This document shows positions 52,126 to 61,784 of a stretch of 64,000 bases of DNA, piece after piece; the first letter of the stretch is position 1; each line of letters starts with the position of its first letter. Source of the DNA: JBFGCT01 sp963825565 (lineage in GTDB: Bacteria > Actinomycetota > Acidimicrobiia > Acidimicrobiales > Ilumatobacteraceae); the NCBI GenBank assembly GCA_963825565.1, contig CAWGTW010000008.1, positions 62,001 through 126,000 of the forward strand. Direction: 5' to 3'. The position numbers were made by a program, and so were the translations under genes. The notes under the pieces were generated by a model. It saw only the letters and a list, made by a program, of their open reading frames with translations, had not been told where the DNA came from and did no database searches.

Positions 52126-55100
52126 GTGCATCTGAAGAGTCTGACCCTCAAGGGGTTCAAGTCGTTCGCCGAGTCGACGACGATGGTCCTCGAGCCCGGC
52201 GTCACCGTCGTCGTCGGGCCCAACGGGTCCGGGAAGTCCAACGTCGTCGACGCCGTCGCCTGGGTGCTCGGCGCCCAGGCCCCCAAAGCGGTGCGCAGCC
52301 AGAAGATGGACGACGTCATCTTCGCCGGCACTGCGGCTCGGCCGGCCCTCGGTCGGGCGGAGGTGTCGATCACGATCGACAACGCCGACGGCACGCTCGG
52401 CGTCGAGCTGAGCGAGGTGACCGTCACCCGCATCCTCTTCCGCACCGGCGAGTCGGAGTACGCGATCAACGGCGTGCCGTGCCGACTGCTCGACGTGCAG
52501 GAGTTGCTGTCCGACGCCGGCGTCGGTCGCCAGCAGCACGTCATCGTCAGCCAGGGACAGATCGACGCGGTGCTCAACGCCCGCCCCGAGGATCGCCGGG
52601 CGATCATCGAGGAAGCGGCCGGCGTGCTCAAGTTCCGCAAGCGGCGGGAGAAGGCCGAGCGCCGGCTCGATGCGACCGAGGCCAACCTGCTGCGCGTCCA
52701 GGACCTGCTGCGCGAGGTGCGCCGCCAGCTCCGGCCCCTCGAACGGCAGGCGAAGGCGGCCGAACGCCATGGCGCGCTCGTCGAGGAGCTGGGCGCGCTC
52801 AAGACCTTCGTCGCCGGCCGCGAGATCGCCGGTTTGCGGGTCAGGCTCGAAGCCCTGGCGGTCACCAAGCTCGATGCGGCGACCGCCGAGACCGAGCTGA
52901 AGCGTGAGCTGGCCACCCTCGACACCGAGGCGATGGCGATCGAGGCACAGCTCTCGGCGCGCGGCGAGAGCGATCTCGGCGACCGCCTCGCCCGGGTCGA
53001 GCGAGTGCGCGAGCGCGCACGCGGGCTCGGCGCGCTCCTGCTCGAGCGCCGCCGCTCGCTCGAACGCGATCGCGGCCACCTGCTCGATGCCGACGTGGTC
53101 GCCTCGCTCGAAGCCGATCTGGCCCGCTTCCGCGGGGAACTGGTCGACGTCGCCGCCGAGTTGACCTCGCTCGCCCCGGAGGCCGACGCCCTCGCCGCCG
53201 ACGAGGCGGCGTTCGCCGGCGAACGCGTGACCCTGACCACCGAGCCGTCGTCGAGCGACGCCGCTCGGGCGGCAGCCGAAGTGCGTGGCGAGCTCCGGTC
53301 GGTACGCGCCGCGCTCGATCGAGCCCAGGGCGACCTGCGGCGCGCCGAGCAGCGGCGGGCGACCCTCGGCGATCGTCTCGCGCACGTCCGCGACGAGACG
53401 GTTCGCCTGCGCGGCGACTGCGATCGGGCCGAGGCGGTCGAGGAGCCGCTCGTCGCCCAGGTCGCCGACGCCGAACGCGAGTTGGCCGACGCGATCCGCC
53501 GCGCCGACGAGCAGCGGACCGCGCGCAACGCTGCGGCGGAGGAGTCGTCGAGCTGGGCGGCGCGGGTCGAGGCGCTCCAACTGGCGCTCGACGAGGCGCG
53601 CGCACGCGCCGGCGCGGAGCGGCTCGACGGCATCGACGGCGTGCTCGGGACGTTGCTCGACCTGATCGAGATCGACGACGGCTGGCAACCGGCGGTCGAA
53701 GCGGCCCTCGGCGAATCGCTGACCGCGGTGGTCGTCGACGATCCCGCCGCCGGTCGCCGTGCGCTCGATGCCCTGCGGTCGTCCGACACCAGCGGCGCGG
53801 TCATCGCACTCGGTGGCCGTCCGGTTCGTCCGGGCAGGCCGGCGGTCGGCTCGCCGGTGCGCGATCACGCCCGTGCGGCCAACGCCGGCGTCGACGCGCT
53901 GCTCGACGCCCTGCTCGGCAACGCGGTGCACGTCGAGGGGATCGCCGCCGCGGTCGACGCGGCGATCGCGAACCCCGAGGCGGTCGTCGTCACCGCCGAC
54001 GGCGACCGGTTCGGGCTCAGCGGGTGGCGCATCGGTGCGGCCAGCGGCGGGGCGACCGCCGCCGCGCTCGACCAGGCCCGCGAGCGGGCGGCGGCCGCGG
54101 CCGCGGCTCGCGCCGCCGCCGACGACGGCCTCGCACGCGCCGAGGAGCTGCTCGCCGCCGCCCGCCGGCGCGAGCACGACCTCGCTCGGCAACTCGACGC
54201 CAACGACGCGCTGTTCACCGCCGCGTCCGAAGGATTGGGTCGGGCGCAGGGCGAGCGGCGAGAGATCGACGCCGAGCTCGAGACGCTGGGCCGGGCGATC
54301 GACGACTCGGTGCGCAACGTCGAGCGCATCCAGGATCGGATCGGAGAGCTGGAGGCGCTCCTCCCGACGCTCGAGTCCGACGAGCAGGCGGAGACCGACC
54401 AGGCTCGGGCACGCAGCGCGCTGCGCGCCCGGCTCGACGCCCGCGGGTCGGAGCTGACCGCCCGGCGCAAGGACCTCGAGGTCCGCAACGCGGGTCTCCA
54501 CGAACGGCAGCAACTCCTCGAGCGACGCATCGACGAGACCGAGCGCCGGCTGGCCGCCGATGCCGACGCCCGGGCGGCGGCCGAGGACCAGCGGGTGGCC
54601 GTCGAGCGTTCGATCACCGCCGTCGACCGGCTGGCCGTGCTGGTCGATCGCCATCGCCGCGCCGTCGACGAGCAACACGCCGACCTCGCCGGACGGCGCC
54701 GCCGGCAGAGCGACGAGGTGCGTTCGATGACCGCAGAGCTCGACGGCCTCCGCCGAGCGCGAAGCGACCGGGAACACACCCTCGACGTCACTCGCGAACG
54801 GTCGCGCAAGGCCGAGCTCGACGAGGCAGAGGCAAAGCTCCGGCTGGAGTCGGCGGTCGAGACCTTGCGCCGTGAGCTCGACATCGAGCCCGCCGTTGCC
54901 GAGGCGGCGTCGATGCCGGAACTTCCCGAGGGCGCCACGCCGGCCGGTCGGGTGAGAGAGCTCGAGCGCGAGCTCCGATTGCTCGGTCCGATCAACCCGC
55001 TGGCCCTCGAGGAGTACACCGAACTCCAGGCGCGCCACGGCTTTCTCGAAGAGCAACTCGACGACGTCCGCACGACGCGGCGCGAGCTCGCCCGGGTGAT

Positions 55101-55605
55101 CGCTGCGGTCGACGGCGAGATCCAGAGCCTGTTCGCCGCGGCCTACGCCGACGTGAGCGAGAACTTCACCGAGCTGTTCGGCCTGCTGTTCCCCGGTGGG
55201 CTCGGAGCGCTGCGCCTCACCGCACCCGACGACCTGCTCCGCACCGGGATCGAGATCGAGGCCAAGCCGAGCGGCAAGAACGTCAAGAAGCTGTCGTTGC
55301 TGTCGGGCGGCGAGCGCAGCCTGACCGCGCTCGCCTATCTGTTCGCCGTCTTCCGGTCGCGGCCGTCACCCTTCTATGTGATGGACGAGGTCGAGGCCGC
55401 GCTCGACGACGTCAACCTGCACCGCTTCCTCGGGCTGGTCAACGAGTTCCGCAAGGACGCCCAGCTGCTCATCGTCTCGCACCAGAAGCGCACGATGGAG
55501 GCCGGCGACAGCCTGCTCGGGGTCAGCATGCAACCCGGTGGGTCGTCCAAGGTCGTCACCGAGCGGGTCGGGTCGGATCGCCCGGTCGCGGTGGCGCACG
55601 GCTGA
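52126..55605 (+). CDS. smc: Chromosome partition protein SMC
   Basis: This is a 1159-residue SMC. The ATPase head has Walker A GPNGSGKSNVVDAVAWVLGA (from residue 31), then the Q-loop GRQQHVIVSQGQID. A long coiled coil leads to the hinge at about 500-670 (GIDGVLGTLLDLIEIDDGWQ to DRFGLSGWRIGAASGG) and returns. The C-terminal head has LLSGGERSLTALAYLFAVF (signature) and PFYVMDEVEAALDDVNL (Walker B). With ScpA/ScpB it condenses and segregates chromosomes. The GTG at 52126 starts VHLKSLTLKGFKSFAE. The smc-ftsY-ffh order is typical. Confidence 0.95.
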   Translation: MHLKSLTLKGFKSFAESTTMVLEPGVTVVVGPNGSGKSNVVDAVAWVLGAQAPKAVRSQKMDDVIFAGTAARPALGRAEVSITIDNADGTLGVELSEVTVTRILFRTGESEYAINGVPCRLLDVQELLSDAGVGRQQHVIVSQGQIDAVLNARPEDRRAIIEEAAGVLKFRKRREKAERRLDATEANLLRVQDLLREVRRQLRPLERQAKAAERHGALVEELGALKTFVAGREIAGLRVRLEALAVTKLDAATAETELKRELATLDTEAMAIEAQLSARGESDLGDRLARVERVRERARGLGALLLERRRSLERDRGHLLDADVVASLEADLARFRGELVDVAAELTSLAPEADALAADEAAFAGERVTLTTEPSSSDAARAAAEVRGELRSVRAALDRAQGDLRRAEQRRATLGDRLAHVRDETVRLRGDCDRAEAVEEPLVAQVADAERELADAIRRADEQRTARNAAAEESSSWAARVEALQLALDEARARAGAERLDGIDGVLGTLLDLIEIDDGWQPAVEAALGESLTAVVVDDPAAGRRALDALRSSDTSGAVIALGGRPVRPGRPAVGSPVRDHARAANAGVDALLDALLGNAVHVEGIAAAVDAAIANPEAVVVTADGDRFGLSGWRIGAASGGATAAALDQARERAAAAAAARAAADDGLARAEELLAAARRREHDLARQLDANDALFTAASEGLGRAQGERREIDAELETLGRAIDDSVRNVERIQDRIGELEALLPTLESDEQAETDQARARSALRARLDARGSELTARRKDLEVRNAGLHERQQLLERRIDETERRLAADADARAAAEDQRVAVERSITAVDRLAVLVDRHRRAVDEQHADLAGRRRRQSDEVRSMTAELDGLRRARSDREHTLDVTRERSRKAELDEAEAKLRLESAVETLRRELDIEPAVAEAASMPELPEGATPAGRVRELERELRLLGPINPLALEEYTELQARHGFLEEQLDDVRTTRRELARVIAAVDGEIQSLFAAAYADVSENFTELFGLLFPGGLGALRLTAPDDLLRTGIEIEAKPSGKNVKKLSLLSGGERSLTALAYLFAVFRSRPSPFYVMDEVEAALDDVNLHRFLGLVNEFRKDAQLLIVSHQKRTMEAGDSLLGVSMQPGGSSKVVTERVGSDRPVAVAHG

Positions 55606-55768
55606 CCGCCGGCCTGCGGCGGCATCGCCGGCGTCCCGCACTCGCCTCCCGAACCGCCCCAGCAGCGGCGCAGGCGATCCGTCACCCGCCCGGAGTCGTC
55701 GCGGCGTGGCTCCCGGTGGACCGGGTCCGCAGCCCTGCCGCATCGGGCGGCGGTAGCGTCTGGTCCCC

Positions 55769-56908
55769 ATGGGATTCGAAGTGATCTTCCTGATCTTGGC
55801 GGTGCTGGTCGTCGCCTTCGGGGTCGGCGTCATCCTGGTCAATCGGCGGCGCGAGGCCGGCACCGGTCGTCCGCCGGCGCGTCCAGCGCCACCCGCCGCG
55901 CCGCCCCCCGAGTCCCGGGATCGAGCGCTGGGCGGCACGCTCGTCGAGGAACGCCCGGAGGTGGTCGAACCGGAGGTGGTCGAACCGGAGGTCGTCGCGC
56001 CCGCCTCGCTGCGCGACCGGCTCGCCAAGGCCCGCTCGACGTTTGCTGGCGCGATCGCCGGCGTGCTCGGACGGGCAGGGATCACCGACGAGAGCTTCGA
56101 GGAGTTGGAGGAAGCGCTCCTGCGCGCCGATGTCGGCGTCGGGGTCACCGATGCGCTGCTCGACGGGCTACGCGAGCGGGTGAAGGCCAAGGAGATCACC
56201 GAGCCCGGAGCGCTCCTCGATGCGCTCCAGGTCGAGATGACGTCCAGGCTCGCCGGTGCCGACCGCGACCTGCACTTCGAGCCGCTCGAGCCCGGGCACC
56301 CGAACGTGTGGATGTTCGTCGGCGTCAACGGCGTGGGCAAGACCACGACGATCGGCAAGCTCGCCAACCAGCAGATGGGCGGAGGCCGAACGGTGCTGCT
56401 CGCCGCCGGCGACACCTTCCGTGCCGCAGCGGCCGAGCAGCTCACCACGTGGGCCGACCGATCCGGCGTGGAGATCGTGCGCGGTGCCGACGGCAGCGAT
56501 CCGAGCTCGGTCATCTTCGACGGCGTCGAGCGGGCGGCGGCGCGCGGCATCGATCTGGTCATGGCCGACACCGCCGGTCGCCTGCACACCAAGACCAACC
56601 TGATGGATGAGCTGCGCAAGGTGCGCCGCGTGGCCGAGAAGGGAGCCGGCCAGGTGACCGAGACGCTGCTGGTGATCGATGCGACGACGGGACAGAACGG
56701 TCTCACCCAGGCGCGCGAGTTTCGCGAGGCGACCGACGTCACCGGTGTCGTGCTGACCAAGCTCGACGGGTCCGCCAAGGGTGGCATCGTGTTCGCCGTC
56801 GAGACCGAACTCGGCATCCCGATCAAGCTGGTCGGCATCGGCGAGACGATCGACGACCTGATCGAGTTCGACCCGGACGAGTTCGTCGAGGCCCTGCTCG
56901 AACACTGA
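55769..56908 (+). CDS. ftsY: Signal recognition particle receptor FtsY
   Basis: This is a 379-residue SRP receptor. Unlike E. coli FtsY it starts with a membrane helix (VIFLILAVLVVAFGVGVILV), as in several actinobacteria, then a Pro-rich linker with an EVVEPEVVEPEVVAP triplet repeat. The N domain follows (ITDESFEELEEALLRADVG), then the G domain: FVGVNGVGKTTTIGKL (G1), AAGDTFRAAAAEQL, MADTAGRLHTK (G3) and VLTKLDGSAKGG (G4). It docks SRP-bound ribosomes at the translocon. ATG 55769. Confidence 0.94.
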   Translation: MGFEVIFLILAVLVVAFGVGVILVNRRREAGTGRPPARPAPPAAPPPESRDRALGGTLVEERPEVVEPEVVEPEVVAPASLRDRLAKARSTFAGAIAGVLGRAGITDESFEELEEALLRADVGVGVTDALLDGLRERVKAKEITEPGALLDALQVEMTSRLAGADRDLHFEPLEPGHPNVWMFVGVNGVGKTTTIGKLANQQMGGGRTVLLAAGDTFRAAAAEQLTTWADRSGVEIVRGADGSDPSSVIFDGVERAAARGIDLVMADTAGRLHTKTNLMDELRKVRRVAEKGAGQVTETLLVIDATTGQNGLTQAREFREATDVTGVVLTKLDGSAKGGIVFAVETELGIPIKLVGIGETIDDLIEFDPDEFVEALLEH

Positions 56909-57029
56909 ACCGATTGCGTCGTGGCCCTGGGGACCCACCAGCTCACCGTCGCGACGCACACGGCGTGGGGGAGTGGGGGTGGCGGCGGCGGCCGGTGGGG
57001 CGACGGCGCGCCGGTAACCTGGGACGCGC

Positions 57030-58433
57030 ATGTTCGACAACCTGTCCGGCCGGCTCGAAGGCATCATCAAGAAGATCCGTGGCAAGGGCCGCCTCACCGA
57101 AGCCGACGTCGACGAGGTGATGAGGGAGATCCGCACGGCGCTGCTCGAGGCCGACGTCAACGTCACCGTCGTCCGATCGGTGTGCAACCGGATCCGCGAG
57201 CACGCGATCGGTGCCACGCGATCCCAGGCGCTCGACCCCGGCCAGCAGGTCGTCAAGGCGGTCAACGACGAGCTGACCCGAGCGCTCGGCGGCGAGACGC
57301 TCAAGATCACCTATGCGTCGCGCCCACCGACGGTCGTGCTGATGGCCGGGCTCCAGGGTTCGGGCAAGACCACCGCGTCCGCCAAGCTCGCGGCCTGGTT
57401 CAAGGCGCAGGGCCGTCAACCGCTCCTCGTCGGTGCCGACCTGCAACGGCCTGCAGCCGTCGAGCAACTCCGTACGCTGGGCGGGCAGATCGACGTGCCG
57501 GTGTTCTCCGACCCGGAGGACCCGGTGCTCACCGCCGCCGACGGCCTCGAGGAAGCGAAGCGGCTCGGTCGCGACGTACTGATCGTCGACACCGCCGGCC
57601 GCCTGGCGATCGACGCCGAGATGATGGAGCAGGTCCGGTTGATCTCGGGGGCTGTCGACCCCCACTACACGTTCCTCGTCATCGACGCGATGACCGGTCA
57701 GGACGCGGTCCAGACCGCCCAGGCGTTCCACGAGACGCTGCGCATCGACGGGGTGATCATGTCCAAGCTCGACGGCGACGCGCGAGGCGGTGCGGCGCTG
57801 TCGGTCAAGGAGGTCATCGGGCGGCCGATCGCGTTCGCCTCGACGGGGGAGAAGCTCAACGAGTTCGAGCAGTTCCACCCCGACCGCATGGCCGGGCGGA
57901 TTCTCGGCATGGGCGACATGCTCACGTTGATCGAGCAGGCCGAGAAGGCGTTCGAGAGCGAGCAGGCCGAGCAGGCTGCGGCGAAGCTGATCGAGGGGCA
58001 GTTCACCCTCGACGACTTCCTCGAACAGATGCAGCAGATCAAGAAGATGGGATCGCTCGGGAGCCTGATGGGCATGATGCCCGGCATGCCCAAGGAGCTC
58101 AAGGGCGCCAAGATCGACGACGACGACCTCAAGCCGGTCGAGGCGATCATCCGCTCGATGACGCTCGAGGAGCGGACCCAGCCGGCGATCATCAACGGCA
58201 GCCGACGGGCTCGCATCGCAGCCGGTTCCGGCACCCAGGTCGGCGACGTCAACCGGCTGGTCAAGCAGTTCGGCGAGATGCAGAAGATGATGAAGAAGAT
58301 GGGCGTGCTCGGCGGCGCGAAGAAGGGCAAGAAGGGCCGCGGCCACGCGCTGCCGCCCGGTCTCGGCGACTTCGACCCGGCCTCGGTCGACCTGTCGGGG
58401 ATTCCGGGACTACCCGGCGGTTTGCCGCGTTGA
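57030..58433 (+). CDS. ffh: Signal recognition particle protein Ffh
   Basis: This is a 467-residue SRP54. N domain from the start (MFDNLSGRLEGIIKKIRGKG); G domain motifs GLQGSGKTTASAKLAAW, GADLQRPAAVEQLRTLG, VDTAGRLAIDAEMMEQVRL and KLDGDARGGAALS; M domain with methionine-rich segments (GSLGSLMGMMPGMPKEL, EMQKMMKKMGVLG) that bind signal peptides and 4.5S RNA. It works with FtsY, encoded upstream. ATG 57030. Confidence 0.96.
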   Translation: MFDNLSGRLEGIIKKIRGKGRLTEADVDEVMREIRTALLEADVNVTVVRSVCNRIREHAIGATRSQALDPGQQVVKAVNDELTRALGGETLKITYASRPPTVVLMAGLQGSGKTTASAKLAAWFKAQGRQPLLVGADLQRPAAVEQLRTLGGQIDVPVFSDPEDPVLTAADGLEEAKRLGRDVLIVDTAGRLAIDAEMMEQVRLISGAVDPHYTFLVIDAMTGQDAVQTAQAFHETLRIDGVIMSKLDGDARGGAALSVKEVIGRPIAFASTGEKLNEFEQFHPDRMAGRILGMGDMLTLIEQAEKAFESEQAEQAAAKLIEGQFTLDDFLEQMQQIKKMGSLGSLMGMMPGMPKELKGAKIDDDDLKPVEAIIRSMTLEERTQPAIINGSRRARIAAGSGTQVGDVNRLVKQFGEMQKMMKKMGVLGGAKKGKKGRGHALPPGLGDFDPASVDLSGIPGLPGGLPR

Positions 58434-58860
58434 GCCCAGCGGCCGACGCACGGCCACCGGCTGAATCGGCCCCATCAGACCGCGCTGGGGCGGGATTTCT
58501 TCGAGCACGTCAACCATCAGGTTCCTGGCGGCTACCACGTGGACGCAGGTTGCGAGGTCGAGGTACCGAATCCCGGTGTCACCGCGTCGTTCGTCCTGTC
58601 GTCGACCGGTGACTCCCGACGCTTCGTGGCCACGCCGACCTCTCCCAGCAAGGAGTATCCCGGACGGGAACCGACCTGGACTCGGGCGGGCGACTTCTTG
58701 CGCTGTCCCGAACCTTCCACGTTCGGCCGGGTCGAGTTCTACTGCGGGGACGTGATGATCGGTGCCGCTCGAGTCGCGCCTTGATCGACCCGGAGGGGAC
58801 CGCTCGCGGTGCCGCTAGCCTTCGGTCGTTCTCGATCGCAACCAGGAGTAACGATTTCAG
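58434..58860. other. Gap between ffh and rpsP, one doubtful short frame
   Basis: The 427-nt gap holds one plus-strand frame, 58539-58784 (GTG start, 81 residues, beginning MDAGCEVEVPNPGVTASFV and ending DVMIGAARVAP). Its codon use is less biased than its neighbours, it has no ribosome-binding site, and no family is recognised. It may be a decayed gene or chance. No hairpin was identified. Confidence 0.4.
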
Positions 58861-59133
58861 ATGGCAGTGAAGCTGCGACTCACACGTGTCGGCAAGACCA
58901 AGCAGCCCCAGTACCGCATCGTGGCGGCCGACTCGCGCTCGCCGCGCGATGGGCGATTCATCGAGATCCTCGGGCAGTACAACCCGCTCCAGGACCCCTC
59001 GCTGATCAACGTCGACAACGACAAGATCGTGAAGTGGCTGGGTCAGGGAGCGCAGCCGACCGACCGGGTGCGCAAGCTGCTGGTCATCTCCGGCGCGATC
59101 GAGCAGTTCGAAGCCGCCAAGGCGGCGAAGTGA
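58861..59133 (+). CDS. rpsP: 30S ribosomal protein S16
   Basis: This is a 90-residue S16 starting MAVKLRLTRVGKTKQPQYRI, with DSRSPRDGRFIEILGQYNPL. It aids assembly of the 30S 5' domain. The ATG at 58861 follows AGGAG. It starts the rpsP-khpA-rimM-trmD-rplS operon; its stop overlaps the next start (GTGA). Confidence 0.97.
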   Translation: MAVKLRLTRVGKTKQPQYRIVAADSRSPRDGRFIEILGQYNPLQDPSLINVDNDKIVKWLGQGAQPTDRVRKLLVISGAIEQFEAAKAAK

Positions 59134-59399
59134 CCGACACCGACAACGAGGTCGTGGCGCCCACCGCCGTCGCCGTCCTCGCCCACATCGTCCGCTCGAT
59201 CGTCGACGACCCGGACGCGGTCACCGTCGAGGTCGACGAGTCAGGCCATCGCCCGGCACTCAACGTTCGGGTCGGCCCCGGCGACCTCGGTCGTGTCATC
59301 GGCCGACGTGGCCGCACTGCGGCGAGCATCCGGGTGGTCACCCGAGCCGCGGCGAGCAAGGACGATGTCGAGGTCGACATCGAGTTCCTCGACGACTGA
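59130..59399 (+). CDS. khpA: KH-domain RNA-binding protein KhpA
   Basis: This is an 89-residue protein with one KH domain: VRVGPGDLGRVIGRRGRTAA contains the G-x-x-G loop (GRRG). The small KH protein lies between rpsP and rimM in most Gram-positive bacteria and forms a complex with KhpB/Jag. The GTG at 59130 overlaps the rpsP stop. Confidence 0.93.
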   Translation: MTDTDNEVVAPTAVAVLAHIVRSIVDDPDAVTVEVDESGHRPALNVRVGPGDLGRVIGRRGRTAASIRVVTRAAASKDDVEVDIEFLDD

Positions 59400-59424
59400 C
59401 GTCGCCGAGCCTCGACCGGCGCTG

Positions 59425-59928
59425 ATGGACGCCACCGCCGCCGACCGCCCCGCCGACCTGCTGGAGATCGGCCACATCCGCCGACCGCACGGTCTGCGCG
59501 GCGATGTCTTCGTCCAGCTGGTCTCCGACCGTGACGACCGGCTGCGACCCGGATCGATCCTCTACACCGAGCGACGGAGCTTGACCGTGGCCGCCAGCCG
59601 CCGAGCGGCCAACGGTCGCTGGGTGGTCACGTTCGAGGGCATCGGCGACCGAGCGGCGGCCGAGGCGTACACCAATCGCTCCCTGAGCGCCCCCCCGATC
59701 GACGATCCCGATGCGCTCTGGGTGCACGAGCTGATCGGCAGCCGTGTGGTCGACCAGGACGGCGTCGACCGCGGCGAGTGCGTCTCCGTGGTCGCCAACC
59801 CGGCCTCCGACCTGCTCGAGCTGGCGAGCGGCGCCCTCGTGCCGAGCACGTTCGTCGTGTCCCGCAAGGGTGCGGTGATCAACGTCGACGTCCCCGACGG
59901 GCTGTTCGAGTTGTTCGAAGGCGAGTGA
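59425..59928 (+). CDS. rimM: Ribosome maturation factor RimM
   Basis: This is a 167-residue RimM. The N-terminal domain has LLEIGHIRRPHGLRGDVFVQ; the PRC barrel at the C-terminus has LWVHELIGSRVVDQDG and KGAVINVDVPDGLFEL. It assists 30S head assembly by binding S19. The ATG at 59425 begins MDATAADRPADLLEIG. The stop is followed within a few bases by trmD. Confidence 0.93.
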   Translation: MDATAADRPADLLEIGHIRRPHGLRGDVFVQLVSDRDDRLRPGSILYTERRSLTVAASRRAANGRWVVTFEGIGDRAAAEAYTNRSLSAPPIDDPDALWVHELIGSRVVDQDGVDRGECVSVVANPASDLLELASGALVPSTFVVSRKGAVINVDVPDGLFELFEGE

Positions 59929-59933
59929 CGCGG

Positions 59934-60683
59934 ATGGTCCCGGCGTCGCTGCGCGTCGACGTCTTCGCCCTGTTCCCGCAGCTCGTCGACGACTTCTGCA
60001 ACGAGAGCCTGCTCGGCAAGGCCCGCCGGTCCGGACTGCTCGACCTTCGCTGCCACGACCTTCGCGACCACACGACCGACGTCCACCGCACGGTCGACGA
60101 CGCACCGTTCGGCGGTGGCGCCGGCATGGTGATGCGCGCCCAGCCGATCTTCGAGTCGGTCGAGGCGGCCGACCCCGCACACCCGATCTTCCTGCTCGGC
60201 CCCGGCGGTCGGCGGTTCGACCAGCGGGTCGCCGAGGAGTTCGCAGCGGGCGACGGGTTCAGCCTGCTGTGCGGACGGTACGAGGGCGTCGACCATCGCG
60301 TCCGGCGGCACCTGGTCGACGGAGAGCTCAGCGTCGGCGATGTCGTCCTCAGCGGCGGTGAGGTCGCGGCGTGCCTGGTGATCGAGGCGGTGACCCGGCT
60401 GCGCGACGGCGCGATGGGCAACGCGGCGAGCCCGGTGACCGAGAGTTTCGGCGCCGACGGGCTGCTCGAGGAACCGCAGTACACGCGGCCGGCGGTGTTC
60501 CGGGGCTGGCCGGTGCCCGACGTGCTGCGCAGCGGTGACCACGCCCGCATCGAGCGCTGGCGCCGGGCGCAGCGCCTGCACCGTACGATCCACGACCGCC
60601 CCGATCTGATCGAGCGGCGGGGTGGGCTTGCCCCCGCCGAGCGGGACCTGTTGGAAGAGTTCCCTCCCGACCCCTATCATTGA
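59934..60683 (+). CDS. trmD: tRNA (guanine37-N1)-methyltransferase
   Basis: This is a 249-residue SPOUT methyltransferase that makes m1G37. Motifs: DVFALFPQLVDDF, TVDDAPFGGGAGMVMRAQPI, LLCGRYEGVDHRV (knot region) and SVGDVVLSGGEVAACLVIEA. The ATG at 59934 is used; a GTG at 59925 overlapping the rimM stop is an alternative. It precedes rplS. Confidence 0.95.
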   Translation: MVPASLRVDVFALFPQLVDDFCNESLLGKARRSGLLDLRCHDLRDHTTDVHRTVDDAPFGGGAGMVMRAQPIFESVEAADPAHPIFLLGPGGRRFDQRVAEEFAAGDGFSLLCGRYEGVDHRVRRHLVDGELSVGDVVLSGGEVAACLVIEAVTRLRDGAMGNAASPVTESFGADGLLEEPQYTRPAVFRGWPVPDVLRSGDHARIERWRRAQRLHRTIHDRPDLIERRGGLAPAERDLLEEFPPDPYH

Positions 60684-60779
60684 CCGGCCCCTCCGGCGTG
60701 GTGACGCGCCGTCGGGATCAAGATCGCACGAGGGGGCCGAACACGAGCCCGCCCGGCCCGAGCACCGCACGGAGACGCC

Positions 60780-61127
60780 ATGAAGGCCACCGACCTGATC
60801 GACAACGAGTCGCTTCGCGACGACATCCCCGAGTTCCAGGCCGGCGACGAGCTCAAGGTCCACGTCCGGGTGGTCGAGGGCGGCAAAGAGCGCATCCAGG
60901 TGTTCCAGGGCGACGTCATCGCCCGCCAGGGAGGCGGCCTCCAGGAGACCTACACCGTGCGCAAGCTGAGCTACGGCGTCGGGGTCGAGCGGACCTTCCC
61001 GCTGCACAGCCCCACCGTGCAGAAGATCGAGATCGTCAAGCGCGGCGATGTCCGGCGGGCCAAGCTCTACTACCTGCGCGACCGTCGCGGCAAGGCCGCC
61101 AAGATCCGCGAGAAGCGCGACTTCTGA
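60780..61127 (+). CDS. rplS: 50S ribosomal protein L19
   Basis: This is a 115-residue L19. Family parts: DIPEFQAGDELKVHVRVVEG, RIQVFQGDVIARQGGGLQET, GVGVERTFPLHSPTVQKIEI and AKLYYLRDRRGKAAKIREKR. It lies at the 30S-50S interface. The ATG at 60780 starts MKATDLIDNESLRDD. It ends the rpsP operon before yraN. Confidence 0.97.
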   Translation: MKATDLIDNESLRDDIPEFQAGDELKVHVRVVEGGKERIQVFQGDVIARQGGGLQETYTVRKLSYGVGVERTFPLHSPTVQKIEIVKRGDVRRAKLYYLRDRRGKAAKIREKRDF

Positions 61128-61218
61128 ACGGTTGCGCGGCGACGCGCGACCACTCGGTGCCGATTGGCGCCCGCTCGGGCTGCGAGCCCCACGTCAGACG
61201 ACACGTGGAGGTACGCAC

Positions 61219-61581
61219 ATGGACCCGCAGCTCGACCCGGACCGATCGCTGATCGCCCGCGGGCGGTGGGGCGAGTCGCTCGCCGCCGCCCACTACGAAC
61301 GGCAGGGCTACACGATCCTCGACCGGAACTGGCGCTCACGCACCGGCGAGCTCGATCTCGTCCTCGGGCGAGGCGACGTCATCGTGTTCTGCGAGGTCAA
61401 GGCCCGGCGTTCCGAGCGATTCGGGCCGGCGGCGGCGGCCGTCGGGCCGGCCAAGCAACGCCGGTTGCGCAAGCTGGCGATCGAGTGGCTGGCGGCGACC
61501 GGCCTGCCGGCGACCGAGCTGCGCTTCGACGTGGTGGCGATCACCGGCGTCCACCTCGACGTGATCGAGGCCGCGTTCTGA
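61219..61581 (+). CDS. UPF0102/YraN-family nuclease-like protein
   Basis: This is a 120-residue YraN-like protein of the PD-(D/E)xK fold. The core reads GRWGESLAAAHYERQGYTIL, RNWRSRTGELDLVLGRGDVI and VFCEVKARRSERFG: G-E-L-D and E-V-K form the putative metal site. No activity has been firmly shown for the family. The ATG at 61219 follows GGAGG. It follows rplS, as in many actinobacteria. Confidence 0.9.
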   Translation: MDPQLDPDRSLIARGRWGESLAAAHYERQGYTILDRNWRSRTGELDLVLGRGDVIVFCEVKARRSERFGPAAAAVGPAKQRRLRKLAIEWLAATGLPATELRFDVVAITGVHLDVIEAAF

Positions 61582-61651
61582 ACGGGAGTGCGCCGCACTC
61601 GCCGCCGACCAGCCGCAAGCTGACCGGCACGGTCGATCGACTCGTTCGAGC

Positions 61652-61762
61652 TCAGCCGAGCAGGGCCCACGCGACGACACCGAAGGCGGCGACGAGCGCG
61701 GCGACGACGAGCACGACGTCGCCCGTGGTGGCCCGGTATTTCCGGTACGGGTTGTATCCCAT
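61652..61762 (-). CDS. Small single-pass membrane protein (36 aa)
   Basis: This is a 36-residue protein: MGYNPYRKYRATTGDVVLVV followed by AALVAAFGVVAWALLG. A basic N-terminus precedes one membrane helix. The length and the G-Y-N-P-Y/F-R-K start resemble tiny membrane proteins encoded in other actinobacteria, from memory. The start ATG 61762 was preferred because upstream codons run into the promoter of the divergent enoyl-CoA hydratase gene. An ATG at 61768 is also possible. Confidence 0.6.
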   Translation of the reverse strand: MGYNPYRKYRATTGDVVLVVAALVAAFGVVAWALLG

Positions 61763-61784
61763 CGGCATCAGTATCGTCGGCTCG

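Noticed and set aside
51931..55056. 1041-residue minus-strand ORF opposite smc
   Set aside because: It is an antisense shadow; the plus strand is a complete SMC with Walker A, hinge and signature motifs.
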